From: Arenicola marina
Taxonomy: Eukaryota > Annelida > Polychaeta > Arenicolidae
Reading direction: 5' to 3'
NCBI GenBank assembly: GCA_964019135.1
Contig: OZ025258.1
Span: 11,551,961-11,615,960 of the forward strand
DNA length: 64,000 nt
In this document: positions 1-11,750 of the stretch, piece by piece
Numbering within the stretch: the first letter of the stretch is position 1
How the letters are laid out: each line of letters begins with the position of its first letter
The notes under the pieces: model-generated
Told to the model about the DNA's origin: nothing
What the model saw: the letters and a program-made list of their open reading frames with translations, nothing else
Database searches by the model: none
Program-made: the position numbers and the translations under genes

Positions 1-1840
1 CGCCGCCCTTCCTCCCCCTTACGCCCCACCCCCCTCCCCTCACCCACCCACCCCTCACCTTACCTCCACCTACCACACTAATATTCCGATAGCATCACGC
101 TTGTCTGCACGGCCGTTGGGGTAGTGCAGACGCCATGAGAGATGCCATTAGAATATTGGTGTAAGGCTGGAACTCATAGGACAATGATATTTCGATACAT
201 TTATATATGCGTCCATGAGTTCGACGTGATTCTTGCTCTCCCGGAGAGGGGGGGTGTATAATAAAGTGCTCAATGTCATCTTGTTGTCATCAGAAATGTT
301 TCTCAGGCATCGTGGGCCCCACAGGGAACTTCCCCTCCCCCTACCAAATTTGCATAATGGTGCCCACCCCCACCCCTCACCAATCATTCACTGGCGTCAC
401 TGTTGTTTTTATCCAATAATGTGGTGAAAATAACTCTTCCACGTGCTCTATGTTGGACAAACAAGTCGGACAAACAAAGCAGCATGTCACTTTATTGTCA
501 GTTTCAGAGATAAGTACTTCTCACTTGTACCTGCCATCAGCTATGATTGTCAATTTCATACTCACCATTGAGGAAAATCATCTCAAGCGTGGGCGGGGCT
601 TAGTATCGGAGTATGAGGGTGGAACGTAGATGCAGGCTGCTGAATTCATATGAATTTTTGAGAACAGAGAAAAACGTAATCACGCTAACGTACCCCAATG
701 AGCATTATGTCAACAGAACTCGGGATTTATGACCTATTGTGATACGTTGGCGAGATGCGTTTGTGAGACGACGTATGAAACGACTTTCCAGCGTTCTGCC
801 GGTGCGTATGGCAGCCCAAGGAAATTTCCTTAATAACCTTTTTTTCTGCACAATGCATGTATTTCGAGTTTTGCTGGTCATCAGGAGACGATACTTCACA
901 GATGTTTATTGTATTGACTGTCTTTTAACGCTTAATTGCTCATATCTCTAAATAATGGCCCATATGTAATAACGTATGTGCGTATCATTACATGATTTCA
1001 ATATATCTCTAAAGTGCTCACAAATCATTAATTAACTTAGACATATCCCCAAATAATTGCGCATGAGCCAAAATATTGAGATATGTCCAATTATTTCATG
1101 ATATGTTGAAATTAGGTAAACATAATATTACATTGTTTTGACACATGTCTCCAAATAGCAACGACTATTACAAAGGCGCAATTTAAAATGATATATTCTG
1201 TATTTTTTTGTAGTACCAACAACTTCTCCATGTCAAATATGGATATTCTCTTATATATCCTAAACGCCTATGGGCTATCCGAAGAGAAGCGCATTTGTTC
1301 ACCAGAGCAGAAGTTGGTGGCCGGCTTTATATCCCTGGGCGCCTGTTCGATTTGGGTCTTCTGTGTGATGTCGACCGCGGTGTCGCTAGGACGTCCGCGC
1401 GCGATAAAATAGTCCGCGCAGTTTTATGTTGGACTTGTTATTTTACAGACTAGAAGAGATATAAAACATATGCATCATCATTTTGAGATACTTTAAGTCT
1501 TGATTCTAAAATGTAATTAATCTAAGATGGCGCGTGTAAGTAAGCTGCTTTAAATAATGATGTATGAAAAAAAATATGATAGGTGGAACTGAAATAATAA
1601 TACAGAGCATTAAATTAATCATCTGTGGAATCGAATAATTAATATGTGGAATAAGGGCGGTAAACAGCGGCACTCAAAGTTTGATTCTGTATTTATTTCG
1701 CGCAGTAAGATAGCAGACGCACAAACCATATGTAAAATATATAAACTGTGCACAGTAGCTCACCCAATTATTTCTTCAAAATATATTTATATATTCCAAC
1801 GTTACCATGTCGATGGCGAAATCTATTTCTTCTGGTTCTG
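1..1840. other. left flank, no gene recognised
   Basis: I see no convincing coding exon here. The short open frames have no recognisable domain and no splice-site support. The only structure I can support is a dispersed repeat at about 385-625. The DNA from about 640 onward is AT-rich. Homology to the copy B arm begins near 1840, so this stretch lies outside the inverted duplication. Confidence 0.6.
385..625 (+). repeat. dispersed repeat 1, copy 1
   Basis: About 200 bases recur at 49605-49835 in the same orientation and at about 33425-33600 in the opposite one. Shared landmarks are TCATTCACTGRCGTCAC, GTGGTGAAAATA, CGGACAAACAAAGCAGCATG, CACTTGTACCTRCCATCAGC and AAGCGTGGGCGGGGC. It is probably a non-autonomous mobile element. 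No terminal repeats or target-site duplication were resolved. Confidence 0.6.
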
Positions 1841-1889
1841 AATAGTTGATTATCATCTTATGAAGTGCATCAAATCAATTCTATCCTTC

Positions 1890-1895
1890 TTTATT
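1890..1895 (-). terminator. poly(A) signal of copy A
   Basis: AATAAA on the minus strand lies about 180 bases beyond the stop codon of the last exon. The same hexamer, in homologous surroundings, lies at 21671-21676 after copy B. Confidence 0.6.
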
Positions 1896-2074
1896 CAATA
1901 ATTATGGTAACATAGTGGAAACAGTATTATATAGTCACAAATGGAATACATGCACTTTGAATGCGAATTTATCATTTTCGCACATCGCTTGCCACCCGAC
2001 AACCCATCTCTTTACGACATCATAGCCTCTGCCTTACGGCGGACTTCCAATCGACGGATAATTCAGGGGTTAAT

Positions 2075-5000
2075 TTAACTGAGGTCGTTGGTCAGAGACA
2101 AGAACCCGGTCTGCTCCAAGCCTTCAATGGTGGCCACGACTAATCTGGCGTGGTTGAGCCCCGCACCCCCCACTGACGAGCTGCCAGCTCCATTCTCGCC
2201 AATCTCCACCATCGCTTGGTACTCTGTCTTAACCATCAGCATGGCCTGCACGAAGGTTGGGTAGTAGGTGGTAACAAGTCTGTTGATCACCGCGAGGTTG
2301 TCCAAGTAGTCGATCGCTGCCTGAATGCTCTCCAAACCTATACCGTCAGGGTCAAAATCACATCACATAAGATACGATAAAATAAAGATTTTTCTTGGCG
2401 CAAAACTTGCGCAAAAGCCGTGGCGTACGATAGAACGATATAGTTCGTTCAGAAATGGTTGCTGTTCGCGAAACGCTCAGCTTTGAATACGGTACTTCAG
2501 AATATTCCCTTCAATTAGTATCGTCAAAATAATTCGTTCGTAGTATGCTTATATTCGGTCAGCAATCGCAACACAATGTTGCAGGTCTTACCTCTAAAAA
2601 TACAAATAACTATATAGGACATTAGAACACACTCTCGCAGTATTTGGACCCCGAAAGCGAAATTATTTATGAAATAATTATTTATTATTTATTGACTTTC
2701 CACGAGCCAGACTTACCGAGGATGTTGCAGGCAATTTCCGGACCTGGTCGGAGTCATGAAGATTAATCCCGGAGAACATCATCACTTCATTTGCGATCTT
2801 ATCTCCCACTGGGCTCTCAAACCTGTGGTAATATAACAAACCCATGGGCGTGAACAATTCAACTTATGTAAGTAAGCAAGGTACTAAATCTAAAATATAA
2901 ATATTATTTATTATGTATGCGACCTAATTCTTTTTGTAATTTGAAAGCTTCCTGTTCTTTTATAAAGCGGTTTTCTTTTAAAGGGGTAAGTCGAACTCAT
3001 TTACTATGCTATAATTTTGCTCGTTACTGGGTTAATTTTCAGGGTGTGGCGCATTACCTTATGTTATATACCTGTGATTATCAGTATGCAGTCTACAAAC
3101 ATGCATTATAATTGCGGCATGGTCACATATTTTCATTTGATGCATAACCTAGAGCACAATGCTGCCCTCTGCTGTCAGAGCCGTGCAAGGTCACCCTTGC
3201 GTACACAGACGACTTTTTAACTTGCTAAACCATTCCTTCACTTTTGAATTTTGAAATTAAAATACACCATTCCCACTGCGTCAAAATACGTACAGGGCGT
3301 CCAAGACGGTGCCTAGGGCGACCGAGAAGCGGTCACAGAGTTCGTCATGTGTTCGCTTGTGTTTCCCTTCGTATCTCTTGCCCTGGTACGATCTGCTCTC
3401 TTTGGACGTGACACTAAACGGTTCCAGTCCAAGAGATCTGAGGAAGCCAGCAGTGTGTTCAGTGGACCTCTTCGTCGGTACGTGACCGACCTCCACACTC
3501 TCGATGAAATCTGTTTATGATTTATGAGTCCGCATACACAAAACGGTATGCGGCACATTACTTATTAAAGGACAAGGAACCTATAAAAAACGTCATATGT
3601 GATCAAACTTGCCTGTACTATTGCATATCTTGTTTTACATTGTAACATTTTGCTTTTTATTTTTTGGTAGGAAGCCCCATGTTTCTAGCGTATCGTTAAA
3701 TTTTTTTTTTCTTCATAACAAAAATCCAGATGTACAGCTAGTTCGTAATTTCATATCACAATTTAGTTACACTCTAAAGAGTGTCGTTAAATAAATATGT
3801 TTAAGCCTAAGATAAGGAACACGTAGACACACATGAGGAAAACGATATGTTATGAATACACACCTTCCGCACCCATTGATAAACAAAGCATTGTCGAAAT
3901 TCATTTTGACGTCTAGTAGTCTCTTAGTTAATGACAACTGGTGATTCAAAATATCTATTAAATATCCAATTATAAATCCAATTCCATATTCTCGTGGTTT
4001 AAAATTGCATTGTATTTTTGTATAGACGTCCAAAGTCTAAATGCAATTGCGTATTTTTCTCAGTCAATATCTCCATAAATAATCACTGTACTGTATTAAT
4101 GTTAAACGACCCATGTCTTTCTTCGTAAAGAGTAGGGGTTTACTCCCAGGGACATGGCTCCATTCTCCCTTCCTTTTCCCATTGACGCGATATGACCAAA
4201 AAGTGGTTAAAGCGTCCTGAATATGCAACCAACTAATGTTAAACGATGTGTGAAGAAAAAAGTTAAAAGAAGCAGGCAGGGATGCTGGAGATCTGACTTG
4301 TAAACATGTGGATCATAGTGCCGTGTACACGATACCAATATGCAGCACACGGGTACAATTGGGGGTGGGGGGGGGGCGGTCGATGCCTGGATCACATTGC
4401 CTCACCTGCTATCCACAGGACGCCCTCGGGATCAAGGTTACCCAGGGAGGACTCCTGGATGACACGGAGCATCTCCAGATAGCTCTCCAAGATCGGAAGT
4501 TGGTCCTCTGGGATCCATGGGCTGCCCGCCTGCAACTCCAGGGTGGCCACGGCCTGCGGCACGAAGGTCATTCCCATGTCATAGCCCGCGGTGGCCACGC
4601 TGTGTGTTAGGCCGAGTTCAGCCGCAGCCGCCTTCACTTCACTCAGAGTGCTCGCCTCTGTGAAAGTGACCAGGCTGCTATTAGTGAAAGGCATTATGTG
4701 AGTGCCGTGGGTGATAACTTTGAGTGATATGAGTAAGATGACTGACGTCAGTGAGGATGTCAGTGACGTCAGCAACATGAATGGCGTGAGTGACGCTAGC
4801 GAAATTAATGACGTCAATGACGTGAATTCTGTGAGTGATGTGAGTGACCTGAGGGATGTGAGTGATGTGAGTGATGTGAGTGACCTAAGCGATGTGAGTG
4901 ATATGAGTGATGTGAGTGACGTGAGTGCTGTGAGTGATGTGAGCGATGTGAGTGATGTGAGTGATGTGAGTGCTGTGAGTGATGTGAGCGATGTGAGTGA

Positions 5001-8000
5001 TGTGAGTGATGTGAGTGCTGTGAGTGGTGTGAGTGATGTGAGTGATGTGAGCGATGTGAGTGATGTGAGTGATGTGAGTGATGTGAGCGATGTGAGTGAT
5101 GTGAGTGATGTGAGTGATGTGAGTGATGTGAGTGATGTGAGTGATGTGAGTGATGTGAGCGATGTGAGTGATGTGAGTGATGTGAGTGATGTGAGTGACG
5201 TGAGTGCTGTGAGTGCTGTGAGTGATGTGAGCGATGTGAGTGATGTGAGTGATGTGAGTGCTGTGAGTGGTGTGAGTGATGTGAGTGATGTGAGCGATGT
5301 GAGTGATGTGCGTGATGTGAGTGATGTGAGTGGTGTGAGTGGTGTGAGTGATGTGAGTGATGTGAGTGGTGTGAGTGATGTGAGTGATGTGAGTGATGTG
5401 AGTGATGTGAGTGGTGTGAGTGTTGTGAGTGATGTGAGTGATGTGAGTGATGTGAGTGGTGTGAGTGATGTGAGTGATGTGAGTGATGTGAGCGATGTGA
5501 GTGATGTGAGCGATGTGAGTGATGTGAGTGATGTGAGTGATGTGAGTGATGTGAGTGATGTGAGCGATGTGAGTGATGTGAGTGATGTGAGTGATGTGAG
5601 TGATGTGAGTGATGTGAGTGATGTGAGAGATGTGAGCGATGTGAGTGATGTGAGTGATGTGAGTGATGTGAGTGATGTGAATGATGTGAGCGATGTGAGT
5701 GATGTGAGTGATGTGAGCGATGTGAGTGATGTGAGTGATGTGAGCGATGTGAGTGACGTGAGTGATGTGAGTGATGTGAGCGATGTGAGTGACGTGAGTG
5801 ATTTGAGTGATGTGAGTGATGTGAGTAATGTGAGTGACGTGAGTGATGTGAGTGATGTGAGTGATGTGAGCGATGTGAGTGACGTGAGTGACGTGAGTGA
5901 TGTGAGTGGTGTGAGTGATGTGAGTGACACGAGTTACGTTAGCGACGTGAGTGACGTGAATGACGTGAGTGACGTGAGTGACGTGAGTGACATGAATCAT
6001 ATTTGTGGCATGAGTGACATCAATGACATCTGAAAGCTGAACAAGTAACATGGGTGTCATGGGAGTTATAAGTGACATCAGTGATGCCACTGACAAGAGG
6101 GATTTGCTAAGTGGTCCACGCTTAACATGGGGTACAATTTGCATAGAAAAGGGACATCGTCACCCAGCAAGGTGGGGTGAGGGGGTCTGGAACCCCTTGT
6201 GCCCCCCTCCTCCCCGGCTCCCTATCTATGAAATGACCAAGCCGCTGGCGGTACTTACCTGTGACACGACACACGACCCTCCTCATCTCGCTGGGGTCCA
6301 GCAGGTCGATGCCGGACACTCGCTGGACGATACTTCGTACCGTAACGGGCGGAGGAGGCGCGGTGGCAACCAGGGCGTTGATGAGCTTGTCGATGTCGGC
6401 GGCCAGCTTCTCGCAGTCTCCACCCGCCCTGCAATGGAGGGTCCGCAGGAGGCAAGTCAGCTCTCTGGGCGACGGTTTGCCTTCTGCACCCCCACGGGAG
6501 TGGGGGGGGGAGTAGAATGGACACACAATAAGGTTATTTATATGACATTAGCGTTCGATCTGGATGCGTCTAAAATTGTGTAAAGTGACTCGAAACTCGC
6601 GCTAAGAAGCTACTGGGGCTGTACAGTTCTCGCGGGTTCTATTTCCGGTTTAGGTCTTTTGGGGACCAACAAAAAAACACGTGCTCTTAGAACGAGTGCG
6701 CATCACGCTGGTGGAGCCGCCCACTCATTGTAGTCAACGTCTGAGTGTTGGGAACCGGCTGGCTGTGCGGTTTGTGCGTGAAGAATCGAGTGGGTGTGAA
6801 ACTATTTTTTTGCTTGCTTTGGTGCAGACATTGATAGCTATAAAATTAAAAATATAGCTAAAAACAAGACATTTATCTCTCCTAAATGTATGTGTTTCGT
6901 TCGATGAGACGAAAGTCGAAGGTGCTTATTTTGAGGCAAATCGTCGATGTTTGCCTGTTCAGTCCATATAACTAGCGTTGTTACGTAACCATAGATACCG
7001 CGCGCAGACATGCGAGTCATGATGATTATTACGTCATACGACATGAACATTCGACACAGCACAAAAAAACGCCTGACACTGGCAGTCACCAAATGCTGAC
7101 ACTGACAGTCACCGCATGAGATAACCGCATTCTGGTTTATCAACTGTCTAACCGCTCATATATTACATAAATCTACTCGGATGGTTATAATTCAGATATG
7201 CACATAACATCATGCCAGTGGTTAGTTGTGCATCCTATCTTTTTTATAGGACAGCCTTAGCCTTTCACGATAAGTTCCCCTGCGGCCCCTTTGGTGAACA
7301 ATCGTTACCATAGTTACTTTTGAGCTGTGTGAGCACCGCGTTGCTTGCCGTTATATATAAAAGCAAGGAACCAAGTACACAATGTACAATACAAACACTG
7401 TGGGTGTATTTTATGTTAAAGTTTCGTGTGTCGGATATTCAAACGTGAAATCCGCGTTGTCTGACAGTAACACGGCAGATGAATGAGATCTGTGAGTGTC
7501 ATTTCACTAAGATCTCGTAACTTTTGCTCGTAAAATAAAAACAACTAATTGCCTTCCCGAAGAGCAATGAAAAAGTTGAATATATCATAAATATATCGCA
7601 AACATGTTGTTTTAATAATATTGGTAGAACATAAATTGCACGAAGATATGATCTTTCGTTAAATTAGCATGCAAAAGATACGGTTGCGAGCTCGTAATTG
7701 TTAGTGAAACGATCCCTTGCTCACCACATGAGCTATTTCTTTGACGCCATGTTGGAAATCCTTGTACCCCTGCTCGATACCGAGAGCACGCGGAGCAGTG
7801 AAATTGATCACGTGACGCAACGCTCGGGGCACGATTTTCGCTCTTTGATTTACAAGACGTCATGACTGAGGTACTCCGCGCGCATAATCAAATACGCCCA
7901 CAGTGTACTTCTGACATTCCGGTGTAACATGCGGTTGTGTCCCCCTATGCACAGCTGTCCCCCCTTATATAAAGTACATCATATTGAGACCCTCTCCGCT

Positions 8001-8570
8001 CCCTGGGTTCATACAGTGCCATTATGATACATACAGGGGGGGGGGTCTCCGCATGGGGGGACAATCCCGCCTAGCTAACCGGGTGTGACATAAGACTGTG
8101 ACACTGCTATCAGGCTATGGCACCAATTAGTATATATAACCTGCACAAGTCTAGTGTCGAGGGATCTCCAATGAGTTTACCAGATATCCTCAAGCGATGC
8201 AGGACAATGACTACGATGTATGCTAATTTTAAATATAGCGTAGAAAGAAATCCAGCCATTGGCTCACCAGGCCTAGGAAAACTTGCAAATTTCAGACCTT
8301 TGAGCAATTCGCTAAGCATTTACATGGAAATAATACCCGGGCGTTTAACCAAAGCAGAAAGGAGACATATTAACGCCATACGTGGGCGAGCATTGATGGT
8401 CAACTTTTAATGGCAGGAATTTCGCATGGTGTCAGGCATTAGGCATTCTAAAGATACGTCGAATTTAATTAACGGTCGTACTACCAAAAGATCTACGGCG
8501 ATCTGTCACTCTTACCTGTGACGCCCAAGGCGAGGATGACCGCTATCACCGTAACTATGACGACCTTCAT
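2075..8570 (-). CDS. two-module secreted protein, copy A (exon 5 frameshift)
   Basis: Exons on the minus strand, 5' to 3': 8570-8516, 6483-6259, 4657-4406, 3510-3294, 2822-2717 and 2337-2075. Every intron has GT-AG ends, and five exon lengths match copy B exactly (55, 225, 252, 217, 263). Exon 1 encodes a hydrophobic signal peptide beginning MKVVIVTVIAVILALG. Exon 2 carries GIDLLDPSEMRRVVCRVTG. Exon 3 ends in GNLDPEGVLWIAG. Exon 4 is Lys/Arg-rich. Exon 6 ends EQTGFLSLTNDLS. Exon 5 is 106 bases instead of 107: one base is missing in CGGAAATTGCC relative to CGGAATATCGCC in copy B. Read through, the frame shifts and reaches TGA early in exon 6, removing the last ~85 residues. The shifted exon 6 is otherwise 93% identical to copy B, so the lesion is recent or an assembly error. 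I do not recognise the family; secretion is inferred from the leader. Confidence 0.72.
4097..4246 (+). mobile_element. 5'-truncated tRNA-SINE with target-site duplication
   Basis: The 3' part of the local tRNA-derived SINE occupies 4110-4233, from CCCATGTCTTTCTTCGT to CGTCCTGAATATGCAACC. A perfect 13-base direct repeat, TAATGTTAAACGA, flanks it at 4097-4109 and 4234-4246. It sits in intron 3 of copy A. The matching place in copy B (19492-19504) holds a single, uninterrupted copy of the target with one mismatch, so this is a filled/empty site pair. Confidence 0.85.
4697..6092. repeat. 9-base minisatellite in intron 2 of copy A
   Basis: About 1.3 kb of tandem GTGAGTGAT (plus strand), degenerate at both edges. 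It lies in intron 2, about 40 bases from the acceptor of exon 3. On the transcribed sense strand it reads as repeated ATCACTCAC. A shorter homologous array (about 0.35 kb) sits at the same place in copy B. The long open frames across it are a by-product of a period divisible by three. Confidence 0.95.
6484..8515 (-). other. intron 1 of copy A, expanded
   Basis: This intron is 2.0 kb, against 0.6 kb in copy B. I find no exon, recognised repeat or RNA gene in it. An open frame at 8117-8410 on the plus strand has no domain I know and is not called. A short G/C run lies near 8036-8060. Confidence 0.5.
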
Positions 8571-8626
8571 GGCGACGATTTGGAGACTGGAAGAAAATGA
8601 CGCAACCACTAGTGCCGGACTCCAAA

Positions 8627-8632
8627 TTTATA
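8627..8632 (-). promoter_or_regulatory. TATA box of copy A
   Basis: TATAAA on the minus strand lies 57 bases upstream of the start codon. The same element and much of the sequence between it and ATG (CACTAGTGG, AAATCGTCGCCATG) recur upstream of copy B, so the promoter was duplicated with the gene. Confidence 0.6.
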
Positions 8633-8639
8633 CCCAACC

Positions 8640-8939
8640 AGGGGTCGTGTTCATCCAACCCCTACCACACAAACACCCACACCCAATCTAAATGAGGTAC
8701 CCAACCAGCCATTGACACCCCCACCCCCGACGCCTCCCCAAACACATACGCTCTGCATTTGGCACCAGACAGGACAGAAGTACTGTTACCGCCCCCCCCC
8801 CCCCCCACCCTCACACACACACACACACCCACCCATGCACCCAAACCAACTATTCTCACTTCTCACTGCCCCCACCCCCACATACACCTTAAATAATGCA
8901 CCCCCCCCCCCGCCCCTCCCCCAACACACAAACATGTAA
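8640..8939. repeat. C/A-rich low-complexity upstream of copy A
   Basis: Long C runs and CA repeats, G-rich on the coding strand of copy A. A comparable G-rich block (17225-17300) lies upstream of copy B in matching orientation. No gene. Confidence 0.8.
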
Positions 8940-10002
8940 GATTTCACGCAGTACTACTACTACGACCGTATGTTACCAATGGGCTGCAGCATTAGCTGCG
9001 CCGTTTTCGAAGCTTTTAGTACCTCTCTCCATTGGATTCTGCACCACAAATTTCACGTCGAAGTGCTCTCCCATATCCTCGATGATTTTATCTTCCTTGC
9101 GCCCACTCAAACCACTCTAGGTTCTGCTTATATCGAAACATTCACCAAACTCGCTACACGAGTTAACTTTCCCATCAAGCATTCCAAAACGGTCCTTCCC
9201 ACCACTAAAGCAACCTTACATGGCATTGACATCGATACAACAACGATGTCGGCCTATTTGCCACGGGATAAGGTCGTTGCATGCATCAGCCGCCTGGCGA
9301 AATATCGCAAATCCAAAACTATCTCACTGAAAGAGTTACAGTCGCTCGTGGGACACCTTAACTTCGCATGTCGGGCGGTCATTCCGGGTCGGGCCTTCCT
9401 ACGTCGTCTTATCGACCTAACAGCCAAGGTCACCAAGCCCCATCATCACATCACCCTCACCTCGGAAGCCCGGAAAGATATGGCAGCATGGTTACTGTTT
9501 TTGGAAAGTTTTAACGGCCGACCTTTCCTACTCCCCAATAAGTGGTGCTCCTCCCTGGAGCTTCGTCTCGAAAGCGATGCTTCTGGGTTGGGTTTCGCAG
9601 CTATACTCGGCTCACATTGGCTGCAAGGTCGCTGGCCCCCCTCTTGGCACGATCACCACATCACCATCAAGGAACTGCTTCCAATCGTCCTCGCCATTAG
9701 GGTATGGGGCCAGTTACTCCAGAACCATCGCATCCTTTTCCTATGCGATAACATGGCTGTTGTCTACATCATAAATTCACAAACATCGCGGGACTCAAAA
9801 CATCATGTGCCTCGTCCGCACACTCGTAGTAGCCTCTATGAAATTTAACATTGTGTTCCGCGCTAAACATGTCCCCGGTACACTCAATGTTATTGCCGAT
9901 TCCCTTTCCCGTTTTCAGAACTCTCTGGCATTCGCCCAAGCACCGCAACTGCATCCCGAGCCAACCTCCGTCCCCGAGTCCCTGCTCCCTTGGGCAACGT
10001 GA
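8940..10002 (+). pseudogene. DIRS reverse transcriptase (partial) and RNase H, frameshifted
   Basis: The frame starts inside the RT at YYYYDRMLPMGCSISC, followed by the HILDDF catalytic aspartates and the thumb motif LKELQSLVGHLNFACRAV that is typical of DIRS-like elements. RNase H follows with acidic residues in LESDASGLGF, TIKELLPIVLA and LCDNMAVVYIINSQ. Near 9785-9800 the frame breaks: the RNase H continues in another frame as IMCLVRTLVVASMKFNIVF and KHVPGTLNVIADSLSR up to the stop at 10002. The rest of RT and any gag are absent. The copy is therefore dead for autonomous reverse transcription. Confidence 0.85.
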
Positions 10003-10895
10003 CTTCTCTCTTGTTGCGTAACGCACTCTCTAACAACTCACGGTTGCAGTACACCAGGAACCTGCAGCGTTTCTCGAATTTCGCGGTGCATACGCTCAAC
10101 GTGGGCCATCCGTTTCCCGCGTCCACAACATCCATCGCCGCCTTTGTATCCTACCTGTTCTCCTGCGGCCTCGCACCGGCTTCCATCGCCTCCTGCCTAT
10201 CTGCAATTGCTTATTATCATAAAATTCGACATCTTCCTGACCCCACAGCGTCCTTCGTTATACGCAAGATGTTGCAAGGGGCGCACCGAATACGGCCATC
10301 ACGTGACACCCGCGCTCCCATCACCCCCACTCTCCTCAAAAAATTGGTTTCGTCACTGGACGTTGTTGCGGACTCTGCTCTTCTCAAAACTCTTTTCAGA
10401 GCCATGTATCTGCTAGCCTTCCACGCCTTCCTTAGAATAGGAGAAATTACCTTTGCAACGTCCGCCCCGAATCATACCCTACAGTTCGCTAATGTTGCTA
10501 GATCAGATGCAAAATTGCTCTTGACGTTCACCTCCTTTAAGCATCATAAAGGATCCCCCGTTACCCTCTCACTGTCACGACTAACGTCGCAACCTACGCT
10601 GTGCCCAGTCCTGGCCTTAGACGCCTACCTTACACAACGCGGCAGCTATCCGGGTCCGTTATTTATCTTCCCTGGGGGTTTTCCCGTGTCCCGGCAGTAC
10701 TTTACACGCGTCCTGCACCAGTCACTTTCTTGGTCGGGCGTATCCGCCGCTGTCTACAAGGGACATAGTTTTCGCATCGGTGCAGCGACCACGGCCGCCG
10801 CCAAGGGAGCACCCGACGATACGATTCGACGGATGGGTCGATGGAAATCCGACGCTTACCGTCGCTACATTCGGATCCCATCCCTTACCTTGTAG
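9990..10895 (+). CDS. DIRS tyrosine recombinase
   Basis: An intact 301-residue frame overlaps the end of the RNase H frame by 13 bases. The N-terminal half is a helical core-binding domain. The catalytic half shows Arg I in LLAFHAFLRIGEI, the His-x-x-Arg box in GHSFRIGAATTAAAKGA, the GRWKSDAY segment, and the nucleophile Tyr within YRRYIRIPS. In DIRS elements this enzyme joins circular cDNA into the genome without target-site duplication. The start is the first ATG in frame. The product could still act on other copies; whether it is expressed cannot be seen. Confidence 0.88.
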   Translation: MGNVTSLLLRNALSNNSRLQYTRNLQRFSNFAVHTLNVGHPFPASTTSIAAFVSYLFSCGLAPASIASCLSAIAYYHKIRHLPDPTASFVIRKMLQGAHRIRPSRDTRAPITPTLLKKLVSSLDVVADSALLKTLFRAMYLLAFHAFLRIGEITFATSAPNHTLQFANVARSDAKLLLTFTSFKHHKGSPVTLSLSRLTSQPTLCPVLALDAYLTQRGSYPGPLFIFPGGFPVSRQYFTRVLHQSLSWSGVSAAVYKGHSFRIGAATTAAAKGAPDDTIRRMGRWKSDAYRRYIRIPSLTL

Positions 10896-10935
10896 TTCCT
10901 TCCAGGGTTCTCACCTAATCATACGTCTCGCCATG

Positions 10936-11142
10936 CCGCCGCTTTCAGCTTAGGCTGAGTGGCTCTAAACACGTCGTGACTCACATATTACACCCGCCGC
11001 TTTCAGCTTAGGCTGAGTGGCCTTAAACCCCCCGCCGCTTTCAGCTTAGGCTGAGTGGCCCTGAACCGCCCCGCCGCTTTCAGCTTAGGCTGAGTGGCCT
11101 TAAAACCCCCCGCCGCTTTCAGCTTAGGCTGAGTGGTCTAGG
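10936..11142. repeat. DIRS 3' tandem units with imperfect palindrome
   Basis: Five copies of CCGCCGCTTTCAGCTTAGG followed by CTGAGTGG begin at 10936, 10994, 11032, 11071 and 11110. Each contains the near-palindrome CAGCTTAGGCTG. A degenerate sixth follows near 11147. They lie just after the recombinase stop. Confidence 0.85.
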
Positions 11143-11625
11143 TCACTCCGCTACCTACGGCTTGAGCTGAGTAGCCGATGCCCGCTTGCTTAGGGTCTAG
11201 TATTCTTCTCCTGCTACCGGGAGCTTACGCTACATTCAGACTCACGAATAGTTCAGTTCGTTTTAGTTATGCTCCCCTCTAACAGGCAGTATCTTGGGTG
11301 GGTCATATGGGGTGGTTTTTCCAGCCCCACCTTTGGTGCGGTCACCGCATAATATTGTCATGTTCTAGCATAATCGTTACGTCATGTTATCGAGGCCTGC
11401 TTAGATTAGCACGACCTCTCTTGTTCTAAGTCAACGGGTATAAATACATATACGGTTCATTAGAACCTTACTGCATTTTGCGACATCTATCGGTATTCGT
11501 AACTGTTACGTACTCAGTCATCTTGTCACCGCATTTTGCGGGAATTGTATTAGTCTGTAAATGTTACGTAACTAGTCATTTACTCCTCGCAGTTTGCGGG
11601 AATTCTTTTGTCATATACCGGTTAT

Positions 11626-11750
11626 GTAATAAGCGCAATTCGCGGATATTGTTTGTTAATTAACGGTTGCGTAATAAGCGCAATTCGCGGATATTGTTTG
11701 TTAATTAACGGTTGCGTAATAAGCGCAATCCGCGGGTATTATTATATTCC
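11626..11750. repeat. 45-base tandem repeat in DIRS 3' region
   Basis: About three copies of a 45-base unit begin at 11626, 11671 and 11716 with GTAATAAGCGCAATTCGCGG. Looser relatives (GCATTTTGCG..., GCAGTTTGCGGG) precede it from about 11470. The open frame across it reflects a period divisible by three and is not called. Confidence 0.8.

Noticed and set aside
4392..6144. Frames of 419-512 codons (SLTSLT, VSDVSD, THITHI repeats)
   Set aside because: They are translations of the 9-base intronic minisatellite, open in three frames. Only the exon 3 part (4406-4657) is coding.
8117..8410. 97-codon plus-strand frame in intron 1 of copy A
   Set aside because: No domain is recognised, there is no promoter or splice support, and it is antisense to the gene.
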